From the NCBI RefSeq assembly GCF_027887165.1, contig NC_077227.1, forward strand, positions 443,317,895 through 443,381,894: a DNA stretch of 64,000 nucleotides, given 5' to 3'. The notes under the pieces were generated by a model. The model searched no databases. It saw only the letters and a list, made by a program, of their open reading frames with translations, and was not told where the DNA came from. This stretch comes from Monodelphis domestica. Its lineage: Eukaryota; Chordata; Mammalia; Didelphimorphia; Didelphidae. The translations under genes and the position numbers were made by a program. Shown piece by piece: positions 30,967 through 42,289 of the stretch. Positions within the stretch are counted from its first letter, which is position 1, and each line of letters begins with the position of its first letter.

Positions 30967-31476
30967 TGTAGTCGAGGAATACCTCCTCTTTTCTTTATTT
31001 GTATTTGCTTAAGATAAAGTTGTGGACTTGCTTGTCTTTGCTTCAGACAAAGATGAGGATTGACCTTCGCCCATCTTGGGACCAAGGATGGAACAGTAAA
31101 CAAGAAGGCTGCGGGATAAAATTTATGAAGGGCTAATTGCGATTAGGTGGGCGCCTATCCCCTCGTCTGTCCCCTTCCCCTTTGTTTGTATTTGAATTAA
31201 AGGAAGAATGTAGGCTGACCTTCGAACACCTGACTATCCCTTGATCAAGATTAGGGTTTCTGGAATGTAGAGTTGTACATTCCTGTAGGTTTTTTTGTCT
31301 AAGTAGTCTTTGCCTATAAAAGTTCTGTGTGAAGCAAATAAAATTGGCACTATTTCTCTCTTTTCATATAGTGTCCATCTCTTCTTTTGTTACTCTTCAT
31401 TTTTCGTTACCCCAAACAGGATGTCACAGGACTGGCCGACCCTGTGGATGAGTCTTGTAAGCCATAGAGTCTTACA
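30967..31476 (+). repeat. ERV 3' LTR
   Basis: 510 bp, colinear with the 5' LTR without any gap. It keeps G at 31069 and 31141 where the 5' LTR has A; in both cases the 3' copy still has a CpG and the 5' copy has CpA. TATAAAA is at 31315-31321 and AATAAA at 31337-31342. Confidence 0.95.
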
Positions 31477-31481
31477 GGTCC

Positions 31482-31662
31482 ATATCTAATTTCTGTCATA
31501 CTGCTTTTCCAGTTTTCCTAGCAGTAAATAGTAAATAGTAACTTCTTTCCCCAAAAGCTTGGATCTTTGAGTTTATCAAACACTGTTACTATGGACATTA
31601 ACTGCCATTACCAGATTTATTCCCCTGATTCACCACCTTATTTCTTAGCCAGTACCATATTT
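31482..31662 (-). mobile_element. L1, remaining part beyond the ERV
   Basis: Continues the L1 of 23171-24473: TTTTCCAGTTTTCCTAGCAG, AAAGCTTGGATCTTTGAGTT, TTAGCCAGTACCATA. Confidence 0.8.
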
Positions 31663-31985
31663 TTAAGGAGCTTATAGTCAACAAGAGATATAACATGTCC
31701 ATAGATAAGGAGATACATGACACATACAAAATAAGTACACAATAATAGCAGGGATGGGGAGAATAGTACTGACAACTCCAAGAATTAGGAAAGATCTCTT
31801 GAAGGAACTGGCACTTGGGCTGAGTCTTCAAGGAAATAAGAGGTACCTAGAGGTGAGGAAGGAGAGTATTTCAGGCATGGGGGATAACTTATCCAAAGGC
31901 AGAGATGGGAAATACATGTAATATGCAGGCAACAGCATATAGAACAGTTTAGAGTTAGAATGTGTGTTATTGGCCACAAAAGATA
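31663..31985 (-). mobile_element. L2 3' region, right part
   Basis: TTAAGGAGCTTATAGTCAAC, then GACATGTCC-type spacing, GGAACTGGCACTTGGGCTGA, and TTTCAGGCATGGGGGATAAC, all reverse complements of L2 3' UTR. The outermost layer of the nest. Confidence 0.75.
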
Positions 31986-31994
31986 GGAAATTTT

Positions 31995-32865
31995 TAAAGG
32001 GAGAAGTCCAAAGTATCCATAGCTATGTGAAAAAGCTAATAATTAGAAAATGCAAATTATATCAATTCTGGTGCTCCATCTCATGCCCCTTAAATTGGCA
32101 AAGTTGATAAAAACAAAAAGAAAAATAAGATGTTGGGGTTATTGCTGGAAAACATGTGCATTAAAATGCTTTGCTTGAGCTGTGAATTAGTCTACATACT
32201 AGAAAACTGTTGTGAACTATGCCTTAAAAGGTACTAAATGTCATATACCCTTTGACTCATTAATATCAACTATTAGACCTATAGTCCCAAAGAGACTAAT
32301 AGAAGAGGAAAAGAATTCACAGGTTCCAAAATATTTGTAGCATATCATTTTGTAGTGTCAAATAATTAGAAACAAAGGAGATCACCATCAATTGGGAATT
32401 GACTGCACAAATTATTGCAGATGGATATAATAGAATGCTATTGTATCATGAGAAATTGAAAGAGGCAATTTCAGTGAATTTTGGAAAGATTATGAACTGA
32501 TGCTGAGTGAAATGAACAGAACCCAAAACACAATTTATATACTAACAGCAATATTGTGAAGACAGCCTCAAAAGTCTTAAGAACTCTGATCTACATAATG
32601 ATCAGTATTGTATTCAGATTGTACCAACTACAATCCCAGAGGACGAATAATGAAATATGTTGCCCACTCCTGAGAGTGCAGAATTAAATATAAATCTTGG
32701 TATGTGGCCAAAGTGGGAATTTGTTTTGATTGACCATGCATATTTGTTACAAGAGTTCCTCCATCCACCCCAACTGAGGGGACCAGGTTAAGAAGAAGAG
32801 GAAAACAGAATTTTGTTCTTTGAAAAAGTAAAATAAAATTTTAAATCATGGGGAATAACTGAAAT
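31995..32865 (+). mobile_element. Old L1 3' end
   Basis: CATATACCCTTTGACTCATT, then CACCATCAATTGGGAATTGA, ATAGAATGCTATTGTATC, then GAACTGATGCTGAGTGAAAT and a tail AAAATAAAATTTTAAAT. Much more diverged than the other L1 copies. Confidence 0.75.
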
Positions 32866-32869
32866 TTCT

Positions 32870-33015
32870 TGAGCACAGTTAACATTGTCAAACCTGTACT
32901 TTCGGAATATTAATTTAGTAGATGTTCAAGGAATAGATTGAAGAAGAGAGATTAGATTCAAGGATGGGAAATAGGAGACTATTACAGTAGTTCAGAAATG
33001 AAAAGGCCCACAATT
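32870..33015 (-). mobile_element. L2 fragment
   Basis: GGAGACTATTACAGTAGTTC is the reverse complement of an L2 coding stretch. Short. Confidence 0.45.
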
Positions 33016-33560
33016 AGATTGATTGTAGTATGGGAGACTGAGGCCCAAGGGAGTGTATGTACAATTGAGAAATGATCTGGAAACTCTCCACTCCTAACTG
33101 ATTTAAGCATGCATTCATGCTATTTGTACAGGGTACATTTCAAACCCCACCAAACCCTAAGACGTGCTTCTCTTCTAAAGCATATGTGAAGTCCAAGTAA
33201 TCACCTAGAGGGCCGAGAATCAGTTTCAGTGCTGATAATTGTAGGTATTGAATCCAGCTGTTATTTGGATGGGGCAATGGAGGAAAGATGGGAATACATT
33301 CACCTGAAGAATATCAGGTCTAAGTAAATAGGTCCTGGAGATAATGAAGACAGGAGTCAGGTTCATCTGGCAAGCATGAAGTATAGAGGTGAAATCATGA
33401 TTTGAACATGGAAAATTCAAACTAGATGAAGTTGAGATTGAAATATGATGCTTAGACAAGGCTAAAAGTCTCTGCAAATATGCAATTAAGGCATTTGAAA
33501 GAAATTTCTTGAGAGGAAAATTAGAGATAATATAAAGGTATTAGTACCTGTCTTAACCAT
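33016..33560. other. Unassigned non-coding sequence
   Basis: Nothing was recognised. Confidence 0.35.
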
Positions 33561-34630
33561 TGTATTTTCCTATTTAAATATACCAATTGTCCTAATGAAT
33601 TCCTATGGTGCCACTTATCTGAAAATTTCAATAACTGAATAATAACTATGGAGAGGTTTTTTGGGGGTGTCCCTCAAGATGGATTACCCAGTGAATTTAT
33701 AGTCAGACCCTATTGTTTTCCATTTCATTAAATATTCTAATATATGTAACACTGTGGAAGAAAAATGTCTCCAAACTATCAAGCAGCTCAAATGGGCATT
33801 TTTTAGCACAAGGTGCATGCCAAATAGAATGGTGGAGCATTGAAAGTACTTTAATATATGCATGCAATTAACAAAACTAAATGTATACATTCATTTGAAG
33901 GGCTTTTTATGAAATAATTTACTCTCATCTTGTTTTCTCTAATGGTGTAAAAATAGTTCATAAGCATAATAAATCTTTACCATACCCTCTTCCCTCATGC
34001 TGCTCCTGAAAGTCTCAATACGAAGATTACACTTAATGGAATTGTCTGTCAATTTCAATAATTATCATTTGGGGCAGATGGTTCTTTGATTGTGCATTTA
34101 ACATGCAGAAGAATGCTGTGTCTCTGCTGTTTGTAGGTTAGCCCCCAAACAACTAGCAATGTGAATAGGCAGCTCTTTCTCTTTAGTAAATGATTTCCCT
34201 TAAACACCAGACCTCATGTATCATGGCAAATTCTGAATATATTCAGAGATGAATTTTTCATATCTGCTAATTTGTTCACCTCGTACATCAGCATTTCAAA
34301 TGATGCTCTGAGTTTAGTTTGCACACAATTTATCGAAAGGAAACATTGTACAACTCAATGCAATGCTTAGAAGTAACAAAGGCAAAGCTTATTAGAATGT
34401 TTTCTTTCACTCCCTTGCCTCCCCCTCACCACCCACAAGGCAGTTTTCCTGTCAGAGAGTCTCCATTTCACAAACCTTTTGTTTATTCCGTCCTGCTTTG
34501 GGGGTGTTGGATACTTTCTCTGAGAAAGTAGGGACTTCATCTAATGTCAGGGTGTTAGTCATGGATCATTTATTGCTTGTATGTCTCTAATGGAATTGCT
34601 GTGATCCCATAGTTTCCCTTCTTCCTTCTA
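33561..34630. other. Repeat-free island 1
   Basis: About 1.1 kb with no recognisable repeat in a window otherwise dense with them. 33950-34330 is of mixed composition with homeodomain-like AATTATC and TTTGCACACAATTTAT motifs. No exon is apparent. A conserved non-coding element is possible but not shown. Confidence 0.35.
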
Positions 34631-36060
34631 TGTTACAAGTATTGTTTTAGGTCACAGTCCTCAAAAGGTTTATATTATAACTAGAAAAATAACTCATTCA
34701 CATATGAATATGTACAAAGAAAACACAAGATAATTTTGGAGGTAGCATACTTATATGTAGAAGGATTGGGAAAGTTTTTGTATATCTGAGGACTGAAATA
34801 ACCCAGGGATTCTAAAAGGAAAAGATGAGTATAGAGTACATTCCTGGCAAGGGGTACCAAGACCAGAAATGCAATGTCATGAGTGAGGAAGAGCAAGAAT
34901 AGTTTGGCTGGATTGCAAGTATACAGGAAAGGGAGTGATTTGTAATAAGTCTGGAAAGGTATACAGAAGCCTCATAATGAAGGGATTTACCCAGCAAACA
35001 GGAGCAATTGGAGCCACTAGGGTTTGTTTATTGAGCATAGGAGTACTCATACCTGTTTTTTAGGAGTATGACTTTGGCAGGTTTGTGGAGGATGGTTTAG
35101 AGCAAAGAGACAGAGAGATTTGAATCAGGGAGAACAATTGAGAAGCTACAGCAATAGATGAGGCAAGAGGTGATGAGCACCTGAATTAAGGTGGAGATTA
35201 TGTGAGTAAGAGGAAAGGAGAATGGGAAAAGAGATATTGTGGAGACAAGATTTGGTCATCAGTTAGATATGACAAATGAGGGCACATTAAGAGTTATGGT
35301 TGACTCAACTTTGCAAACCTGGATGAAGAAGGGAACTTCCAAAAGTGGATAGATTTTAGAGTAAATATGAGAATTTTTTGCTCTGAGCATGTTGAACCTG
35401 AGATGTCTCTGGGACATCTAATTCAAAATGTCCAAAAGGCAGTTGGTAACATAAGATGACCACTCAAAAGAGAATAGAAATAGATAGATAGATCTATGAA
35501 TCATTTGCAAAGTTATGATAACTAAACCATGGAAGTTGGTGAAATCACCTAGAGAAAAAGTGGAGAGAGAAAGAGAAGAGAACATGCGACAGAACCTTGG
35601 GGAACATCCACAGTGTGGGGGCCAGGATATGAATGACAATCTAACAAAGGAGAAAGGGTCATTAAACAGATGGAAAAAAGAACTGAGAGTGAACCATCAT
35701 GAAAAGGAGGAGGGGGCATCCAGGAGGATAGGGTGGTCTATAGGGTCAAAGACTGCAAAGAGATCAAAAAGGAAGAGGAATGAGAAAAAGGCTACTATAT
35801 TTTCCAGTTAAGAGATCATCAACAACTTTAGAGAGAGAAATTTCAATTTGCAAGGGTTTGAGAAATAAGAGCAAAGAGAAGAAGTGGTGGCAATAAGGGT
35901 ATTTGGTTTAGGAATTTGTGGACTGGAGAAAAGATATCAAACTATAGCTTGATAGCTTAAAGGGTTTCTAGAGTCAAGTAAGCTTTCTTTAAGAATAGGG
36001 GAGATGTGAGAAAGTTTATAGGCAGGAGGGAGGGGGCAGAAGATGGGGAGATATTGACAA
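34631..36060 (-). mobile_element. Long L2 LINE segment, antisense
   Basis: Reverse complement of L2 ORF2 and 3' UTR: GGCTGGATTGCAAGTATACA, GAGGCAAGAGGTGATGAGCA, GAACCTGAGATGTCTCTGGG, AGGCAGTTGGTAACATAAG, AACCTTGGGGAACATCCAC, GGTCAAAGACTGCAAAGAGA. The last two correspond to RT blocks in the sense strand. No intact frame. The plus-strand open frame at 35515-35811 is a shadow. Confidence 0.75.
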
Positions 36061-36064
36061 GCTT

Positions 36065-36245
36065 GTATTAAGGATAACAATAAAAGCTGACATTATTTTT
36101 TAAAAGTTTGTGAAACATTTTGCATTCATTTACTTCATTTTAAGACTAATGACAACATTGCACAGTATATATAAAAGACATTCTTATTCCCATATTTCAG
36201 ATGACTAAATGAGCTCAAAGTGGTTCATTTACTAGCTTAGCATGA
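36065..36245 (-). repeat. MIR-type SINE
   Basis: TAAAAGCTGACATTATTT, then TGTGAAACATTTTGCATTC, then CCATATTTCAGATGACTAAA. Confidence 0.65.
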
Positions 36246-36283
36246 TACAGTTAGATAGTGTTGGAGACAGGAGACAGGAGACA

Positions 36284-36362
36284 GCATGTGTGTGTGTGTG
36301 TGGGGGGGAGTGTGTGTGTGGGAGAGAGAGAGAGACAGAGAGAGAGACAGAGAGAGACAGAG
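36284..36362. repeat. Compound GT / GA microsatellite
   Basis: GTGTGTGTG, GGGGGGG, GTGTGTGTG, then GAGAGAGA with CAGA interruptions. Confidence 0.95.
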
Positions 36363-36365
36363 TCT

Positions 36366-36903
36366 GGATGTCCCTATCAGATTGAAATTGAAGTAGCCAT
36401 TGATGGGCCCAATGCCACTACTGACTGACATGGAAGCTTTGTGTTGCTCCATTTTCTATATGGGGAGTTTCTCTCTTCCTTAGGCAGCCTGGTGGCCCCC
36501 CTAATCCTATGGAGTTGTCATATAAGTGCCAGTCTTAATGTAGAATTCTGTTATCTTTAACCCTAATGTAGCTTAGAACTCCCAACCATAAGCATTGCAC
36601 CAGCCTCAGTCTCCCCTACTGATAGTTACAGATGTTTGCCATCTCATCAAGCCACAGACAGGATTAGAACTCAGGTGTTCCAGAGATCAAATCCAATTCT
36701 TTGTCTAGGAGGCCCAGACTATCTCCCAAGTTAAACCTCAAGAATGACTTAAATAGTGTGTGCATGTTGGTGGTGGGGTGAGGGGAGAGGGGGATCTAAA
36801 TACAACCTGCTTCTGCTTAGATACTGATTGAGGGCAGTACTAGAGAGCCCACACGTTAGTGATGACTGTTGTTTAGGATGTCCTTAGCATATGCATGTAT
36901 CCA
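36366..36903. other. Unassigned non-coding sequence
   Basis: Nothing was recognised in about 540 bp. Confidence 0.35.
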
Positions 36904-37005
36904 TGAATGGATGGATGGATGGATGGATAAATGAATGAAAAAACATTTATTAAATGCTTACTGTTCCTGGCATTGTGCTTGGTGTGATCACATATACAAC
37001 TGTGA
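36904..37005. repeat. (GGAT)n then L2 3' end (minus)
   Basis: GAATGGATGGATGGATGGAT is followed by AACATTTATTAAATGCTTAC and CCTGGCATTGTGCTTGG, a reverse-oriented L2 terminus. The tetranucleotide array abuts the L2 tail. Confidence 0.7.
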
Positions 37006-37430
37006 TCTTTATTATACTTATATTTTTAAAAATAACATAAGTACTTCTAGATTGGCATTCTGGTACAAAGTTAAATTCATCACCCATCTACACAGAACAT
37101 ATGTCAATATAGATATACCCCACACATGCTTCCAACATTCTGAAAGGTTATTTTTCAATTTTCTTTTTAAAAAACATGTCTGGTTTGCTTTAAAGAAACT
37201 CCCTTCTTTCCCCACCCTTATACTTTTTGTAATATCTGTTGGATAAATAGCTCCAGGTATATTCTGACAAATGTTTAACAAATGGCTCTTCGAAAGCAGG
37301 GCATACTTTTAAATTTAAACTGCATTAACATTTTCTCCATCACTTTCTTAAGTGTAGACAATAAATAAATCAAGCCTTGATTTGTAGTATTTGATTTCCC
37401 AGGTATAGATGCTCAAAGTGAACATTTTAC
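37006..37430. other. Unassigned AT-rich sequence
   Basis: Open frames on both strands at 36935-37281 have no recognisable content. Nothing assigned. Confidence 0.35.
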
Positions 37431-37788
37431 AACCAGTTCTTCACAGCCCATATAAACTGACTGGGATAATCTTGAGTAGTACTTACTGTAAAACAGCTTC
37501 TCTCCTATTACTGTCCTCCATGATTAGAACTCTGACCTGGCTTCTCCTGATCTTCTTGGGTTCCTTCAAGTATCAGCTAAAATCCCATCCTCTATAAGAC
37601 ATTTTTTTCCTAGTACCTCTTAATATTAATGCTTTTCCTCTTGTTTTCTCTAAATTATTTTGCATATAACTTTTTTGTTTGTTGGTTCCCTTATTAGACT
37701 TGGAACTCCTCAAGGCCAAAGACTGCGTTTTACCTTTCTGTGTATCCCCACATACAATGAGAATTAGCACAGTGCCTACCACAGCTAA
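37431..37788 (+). mobile_element. L2 3' region
   Basis: TCCTTCAAGTATCAGCTAAA, TTGGAACTCCTCAAGGCCAA, TTAGCACAGTGCCTACCAC. Confidence 0.75.
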
Positions 37789-38041
37789 GGTGCCACAAGG
37801 TAGTAGATATTGTGATTGACCTGGACTCAGGAAGCCTTCTTCTCTGGAGTTCAAATATGACCTCAGACACTTACTAGCTGTTTGATGCAGGCAAGTCACT
37901 TAACTCTGTTTGCTTTAGTTTCTTCACCTGTAAAATGAGCCAGAGAAGGAAATTACAAACCACTCTAGTATCTCTGCCAAGGAAATCCCAAATGGGGTCA
38001 CAAAGACCTGGACACAGCTGAAATGAACGGACCCTGACAAT
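37789..38041 (+). repeat. MAR1-type SINE, full length
   Basis: TGCCACAAGGTAGTAGATAT head, CTGGACTCAGGAAGCC, ACACTTACTAGCTGTTTGA, AAAATGAGCCAGAGAAGGAA, CCCAAATGGGGTCACAAAGA. Confidence 0.88.
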
Positions 38042-38604
38042 AGAGGTGAAAATAGAGATACTTAAAAGTTGATAGTGTGGGAGTTACTGCTGATAATTTT
38101 CAGACCCTGCAATAATTCTACTGATCTATCTAACTGCATTGGACATTCCTCCACCGCTACAGTTTAACATTTATCCCTATCTTCTCATTCTGAGTGATTC
38201 TTATATAGGTCTCTCTCTAAGGTTACCATAATGGCTCCATCATACATATTGGAGACCTTTCTCTGCTTTTTTGAATGTCTCAGAGATAGACTGTCCATCT
38301 GTTATTCCTCATGTTCATTGCATGACTGATCTAGCTGTGTTTTCCAAACATATATAATGTCCCTGATGGTAGACTGTTTTTTCTACCCTATGTCATTGCT
38401 GATATCAGGCAACAGCTAACTTATGTCCACCAAACCTCTTTCCTCTGACCTTTGAATAGCTTATAATTTTGAAGGTCAACCAGAAATGAAGAAAAAAAAC
38501 AGATTTTTAAATGATTGTGTTATTCAGTGGCAAAACAGGATTCTCTTTTCCAAAATTCAATGTAAGAGATAGTTGTTAAGTAAAGTTTCTTGCACTGACA
38601 GAGA
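38042..38604. other. Unassigned non-coding sequence
   Basis: Nothing was assigned. Confidence 0.35.
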
Positions 38605-38799
38605 TATATGTCTTTATTTTAAAAATATTTTCCCAATTAAATGTAAAATCTATTTTAACATTCATATTCTGAAATTTTAAGTTCCATATTCTTTCCTTCC
38701 CGCATCTCCCTCAATGCCAGTAAGAAATATAATCTAGATTATACTTGTGCAATCATGCAAAACATATTTCCATATTGGTAATGTTGTAGAAGGAGGGAA
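38605..38799 (-). mobile_element. L1 3' UTR fragment
   Basis: TTTTCCCAATTAAATGTAAA, then AATCATGCAAAACATATTTC, then CATATTGGTAATGTTGTAGA, in reverse the L1 3' UTR. Confidence 0.65.
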
Positions 38800-38903
38800 A
38801 GGACCCCAAGGATCATCTCCTCCTCATTTTGCAGACAAAGAAACAGAAACCCAGAAACTCCCAGAGATGAAGTGTTTGCCCAAGGTCACATAAGAAATAT
38901 GTA
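38800..38903 (-). repeat. THER1-type SINE
   Basis: GGATCATCTCCTCCTCATTT, then TTGCCCAAGGTCACATAAGA. Cut by the next SINE. Confidence 0.65.
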
Positions 38904-38905
38904 TA

Positions 38906-39104
38906 GGAGGCAGCTGGGTAGCTCAGTGGATTCAGAGCCAGGCCTAGAAACAGGAAGTCATAGGTTCAAATCTGGCCTCAGACACTTCCGAGCTGTGTGA
39001 CCCTGGGCAAGTCACTTAACCCCCCTTGCCTAGCCCTTACCACTCTTCTGCCTTGGAACCAATACACAGTGCTGATTCTCATATGGACGGTAAAGGCTTA
39101 TAAA
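38906..39104 (+). repeat. MON1-type SINE
   Basis: GAGGCAGCTGGGTAGCTCAG, then GGTTCAAATCTGGCCTCAG, then CACTCTTCTGCCTTGGAACC. ATATGTATA and GTATGTATA flank it, a probable target duplication. Confidence 0.92.
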
Positions 39105-39109
39105 AAGTA

Positions 39110-39834
39110 TGTATAAATCATATGTCACACTGTAGATGTATCTTCCTTAGAGACCAGTTTGATACTAGAAATGGACAAATTGACAAATCATTTAAAATCA
39201 TTGTTCTTACTTCTAGAAACATACTAGCATGGTCAGAAGTCTTCTGTTTGGGAGAAATTCCACTTTATCTAGTGTTTTCACTAAGACCCAGGTCTTCTGG
39301 TGGTAGGGATAGGGAGAGAAGCAAGACATTGGATTGTTCATCATTCCTTCTTCCATTGGCCCACACTTTCCCCTCTCTAGAATTAACAGCATAATTAGCC
39401 ACCAAACACAATTGCTGTTCTTATTTGCAAAGAGATATACTTTTGTTGAGATGGGGTGCATTCTTCATGTGTCCCAAACCTTGAAAAGTTCGGCAGCATT
39501 CACCTTTCTGCTGAAATTTCAGATTACTGAAATCCAGATGCAGAGTGTTAGCTAAGGAGTCTTGTGCCTATGGAAAATTCAACTGGCATATGACAATAGG
39601 AGCATCTGTGCAGAAGAGAGTCAAATCTGTGATTGCCCTCAGTGGGAGAGGGGGCAGCTTGATCTCCAGAGAATTTGATGTCTGCTCCAACAAGAAGGGT
39701 AGGAGGAAAAAGTGGGCAGCAGAAAAGTGCACCTGAGTTGCAAGGACAAGGCTTAACACACAAAAAAAGTGAAACCTTTTAGGGAAGATGTTAATATATT
39801 TGGTGAAAAGCCCTAGTTGCCTTATAATGGGAGC
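39110..39834. other. Unassigned non-coding sequence
   Basis: About 720 bp without a recognised repeat. Short overlapping open frames on both strands (39122-39763) have no recognisable features. Confidence 0.35.
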
Positions 39835-40022
39835 ATAAATCTAGAGCTGGATGGGACCTTAAAAGCCATCTGCTCTAACCCCCTCATTTTTACATATAAG
39901 AAAGCTGTGTCAATTGAGAAGTTTTAGTAACTTTCTCAACATCACACAGATGGTAAACCTGAGAGACAAGATTTGAACCCAAGTCCTTAGGCTGTGTTTC
40001 CAGGGCTCATGCCACTATACCA
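39835..40022 (-). repeat. THER1-type SINE
   Basis: AGAGCTGGATGGGACCTTAA, ATCACACAGATGGTAAACCT, GATTTGAACCCAAGTCC. Confidence 0.75.
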
Positions 40023-40325
40023 CTGTTGTTTCCCTACTAGTTATGATTCTACTCAGAGGAAGATAGCTGAAGTCAACTCAACTCTGAGGTCAACTGGTCT
40101 CATGTCCTGCCTCTGGGCACTTCCCTATCCCTAGAATTATCAGGAAGTCACAAGTCAAGGGAAAGAATTCACAGTGTCCTGGAGTGGTAGCAGGAGGGAT
40201 AGAGGGGAAATTTGGAAAATGTAACAGTAAAAATCAATAGTACCCTGTGCACAAACTGTCAGAAAGATGAGATTCACTTTCAAAAACTGTGTTTCCCAGT
40301 GGGAAGACTCTCTGTCTGGCCTGTT
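40023..40325. other. Unassigned non-coding sequence
   Basis: Nothing was recognised. Confidence 0.35.
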
Positions 40326-40515
40326 ACAGAATCTCAGAATTAGAGGATATCCTAGCAGTCATTTGATCTAACCTGTACCTAAAAAGGAATTTCCCTTATA
40401 AATCCTTATCCAGTTTCCATGAAAAATTTCCAGTGATGGAGACCCTGCTGGAGGTAGCTTATGCCATTTTTCAATGACTCTTATTGTTAGAAAGTTGTTT
40501 TTTTCTTTCCATCAA
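40326..40515. repeat. Ancient repeat, family not assigned
   Basis: CATTTGATCTAACCTGTACC, TTTCCAGTGATGGAGACCC, ATTGTTAGAAAGTTGTTTTT. Same family as 8535-8636. Confidence 0.4.
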
Positions 40516-40522
40516 GCTAAAA

Positions 40523-40622
40523 AAGAATAGCAAACATTTATATAGCCTTTGTGTTGGGCAGGCACAGTACTTAGCAATTTACAAATATTATCTCATCTTC
40601 ACAACAACTCTATGGGTGGGGG
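40523..40622 (-). repeat. MIR-type SINE
   Basis: AGCAAACATTTATATAGCC, GGCAGGCACAGTACTTAGC, TCATCTTCACAACAACTCTA. The GA microsatellite begins where the MIR breaks off. Confidence 0.75.
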
Positions 40623-40625
40623 TGG

Positions 40626-40790
<165 letters not shown>

Positions 40791-40795
40791 GCACT

Positions 40796-40885
40796 AACCT
40801 GTCAAGATCTTTTTGGATCCTGTTGGACCTGACTGTTAACAATGCCTTCAAGCTCTGTGTCATTGTGAATGTGGTGAACATGTGT
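40796..40885 (-). mobile_element. CR1/L3 LINE fragment
   Basis: TCAAGATCTTTTTGGATCCT and AAGCTCTGTGTCATTGTGAA are, in reverse, the FADDTKL-type RT block of CR1/L3. Confidence 0.45.
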
Positions 40886-40985
40886 GCCATTGGTCTAACC
40901 TCTTTGGATGTCAGTTTCTTCAACTGTAAAATGCAGAGATTGTACTAGATGACCTCTAAGGTCCTATCGATGCTATGAGATAACT
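40886..40985 (+). repeat. THER1-type SINE 3' part
   Basis: CAGTTTCTTCAACTGTAAAA, then ACTAGATGACCTCTAAGGTC. Confidence 0.7.
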
Positions 40986-40989
40986 CAGT

Positions 40990-42185
40990 TTGCAGCACTC
41001 ATTTTGTTTCTGGTTGCCTGGATGTTTCTATGTGCAGCCTTGTGAATCCAGCCTCACCTTCAGTTTTCTTTCTTCTGAATTCCTACTGTCAAAGCTCCCA
41101 GCTCCATTGCTTTCATTATTCTCCATAGCAATAGCCCAGTCATCCCAGCATTAAACAACCGTTTTTCCCTATATTTCTTTGACTTTGCCTGTCAAAGTCA
41201 CATGTTAACCATTTTAAAACTTGTACTTTGGATACAAGTTTGAGGTTCCTGCACACCACAGAGAATCTACTGAATAGTCATCATTTTCCTAATTATATTA
41301 GTTCTGAACAGATAATTTATAAGTGATCTAGCAGTAAGACAAGCTCCTAGAAACCTCAAAGCTTGCTGTGGCTTAATGTCCTGGTCTCTTGGGGATTTCA
41401 CGCCTGCTCAGCTCCTTATGAGCAATCTCACACTATAAGCTCTTGGCATCCTGGCGCAAGAGAAGGAAAGTGTTAATTTCCCTTCTGCTCTTTGGAGAAG
41501 CTTCATTGACCAGCAAGGACGTTTGGACAGCTTACCCTTTAAAGGTGGCAACTCCAATTTTAAAGATTTAAGTTGGAGAAAATGTGCTCTCTAGTAAAAG
41601 CCCAGGCACTTAGTTGTAAAAGATTCAATTGCCAGTCTCATACGCCTGGCAATATAATTTTGTTTGTGAGGGATTCATTCCTATAACTTCCAAAGATCTT
41701 GATTAAAAATAGGAGACAACACACTACTAACTTTTCTCCTGAAATCACAGTATTTCCAGGACTAGGATGGGATTGTTAGGGGTCACTTCGTCTCACTCCC
41801 TGCCTCTAGGCACCCAAATGGTTCCAATCTGACAGATGTCTGTATTGAACTGCACACGGGAGGTAGCACTCGATGTATGCTGAATGTTTACAAAGCTGAA
41901 ATCTGCAGAGCTAACACAGATTGGCCTCAGCTCTGCTGCCTTTGAGCTCAGCATGGTAGGAACCTGGAGTCAATTACAAGAGAAGGTCAAGAGACTGGGT
42001 CTGTTTCATTGTGACCAAAGTCAGATAAAACATGAAGGGAGAGAGAGGAACAGGGCTCACAAGCCTCTTGTCAGACCCCAGATTTCTAGAACTCATCCCA
42101 CCTCCCTCTCCCAACTAAAGCTTGATAGAAGTGGCTGTAAGAAAATGAAAGGAAATATGGCTTTAAACAGAGACTTTTAATCAAG
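40990..42185. other. Repeat-free island 2
   Basis: About 1.2 kb with no recognisable repeat. A 98-codon plus-strand frame (41884-42180) has no recognisable domain. Balanced composition with several short TTTAAAG/CTTTGAG motifs; may be regulatory, not shown. Confidence 0.35.
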
Positions 42186-42289
42186 AAGCATTTAAATAAA
42201 TAAAGGGATAATGGCAAATAATGCATATTTTTTGAGGTTGGTATCAAGTGTGATTTGGAGTGAATAGAATTCTGGCTTTGATGGAACTG

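Larger units (their letters stand above)
24474..31476 (+). mobile_element. Betaretrovirus-like endogenous retrovirus with two LTRs (7.0 kb), defective
   Basis: The order is 5' LTR, primer-binding site, short leader, about 2.3 kb of ORF-free sequence, pol remnants, env remnants, polypurine tract, 3' LTR. GGTCC flanks it at 24469-24473 and 31477-31481, a 5-bp target duplication. The LTRs differ at only two of 510 positions, so integration was recent or the LTRs were homogenised. No gag, protease or dUTPase motif is seen in any frame; RT retains YMDD; integrase and env are broken by frameshifts and stops. Betaretrovirus-like (class II) affinity is inferred from the Lys-type primer-binding site, the very short predicted R region and the layout of the env transmembrane subunit. 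It could only move with proteins supplied by another element. Confidence 0.93.

Noticed and set aside
24474..31476. Idea that the ERV is replication-competent
   Set aside because: No gag or protease is visible, RT is half missing, integrase is frameshifted and env has a frameshift and a stop. Only the LTRs look intact.
36284..36362. Possible telomere-like or regulatory GT/GA tract
   Set aside because: An ordinary compound microsatellite; no TTAGGG units.
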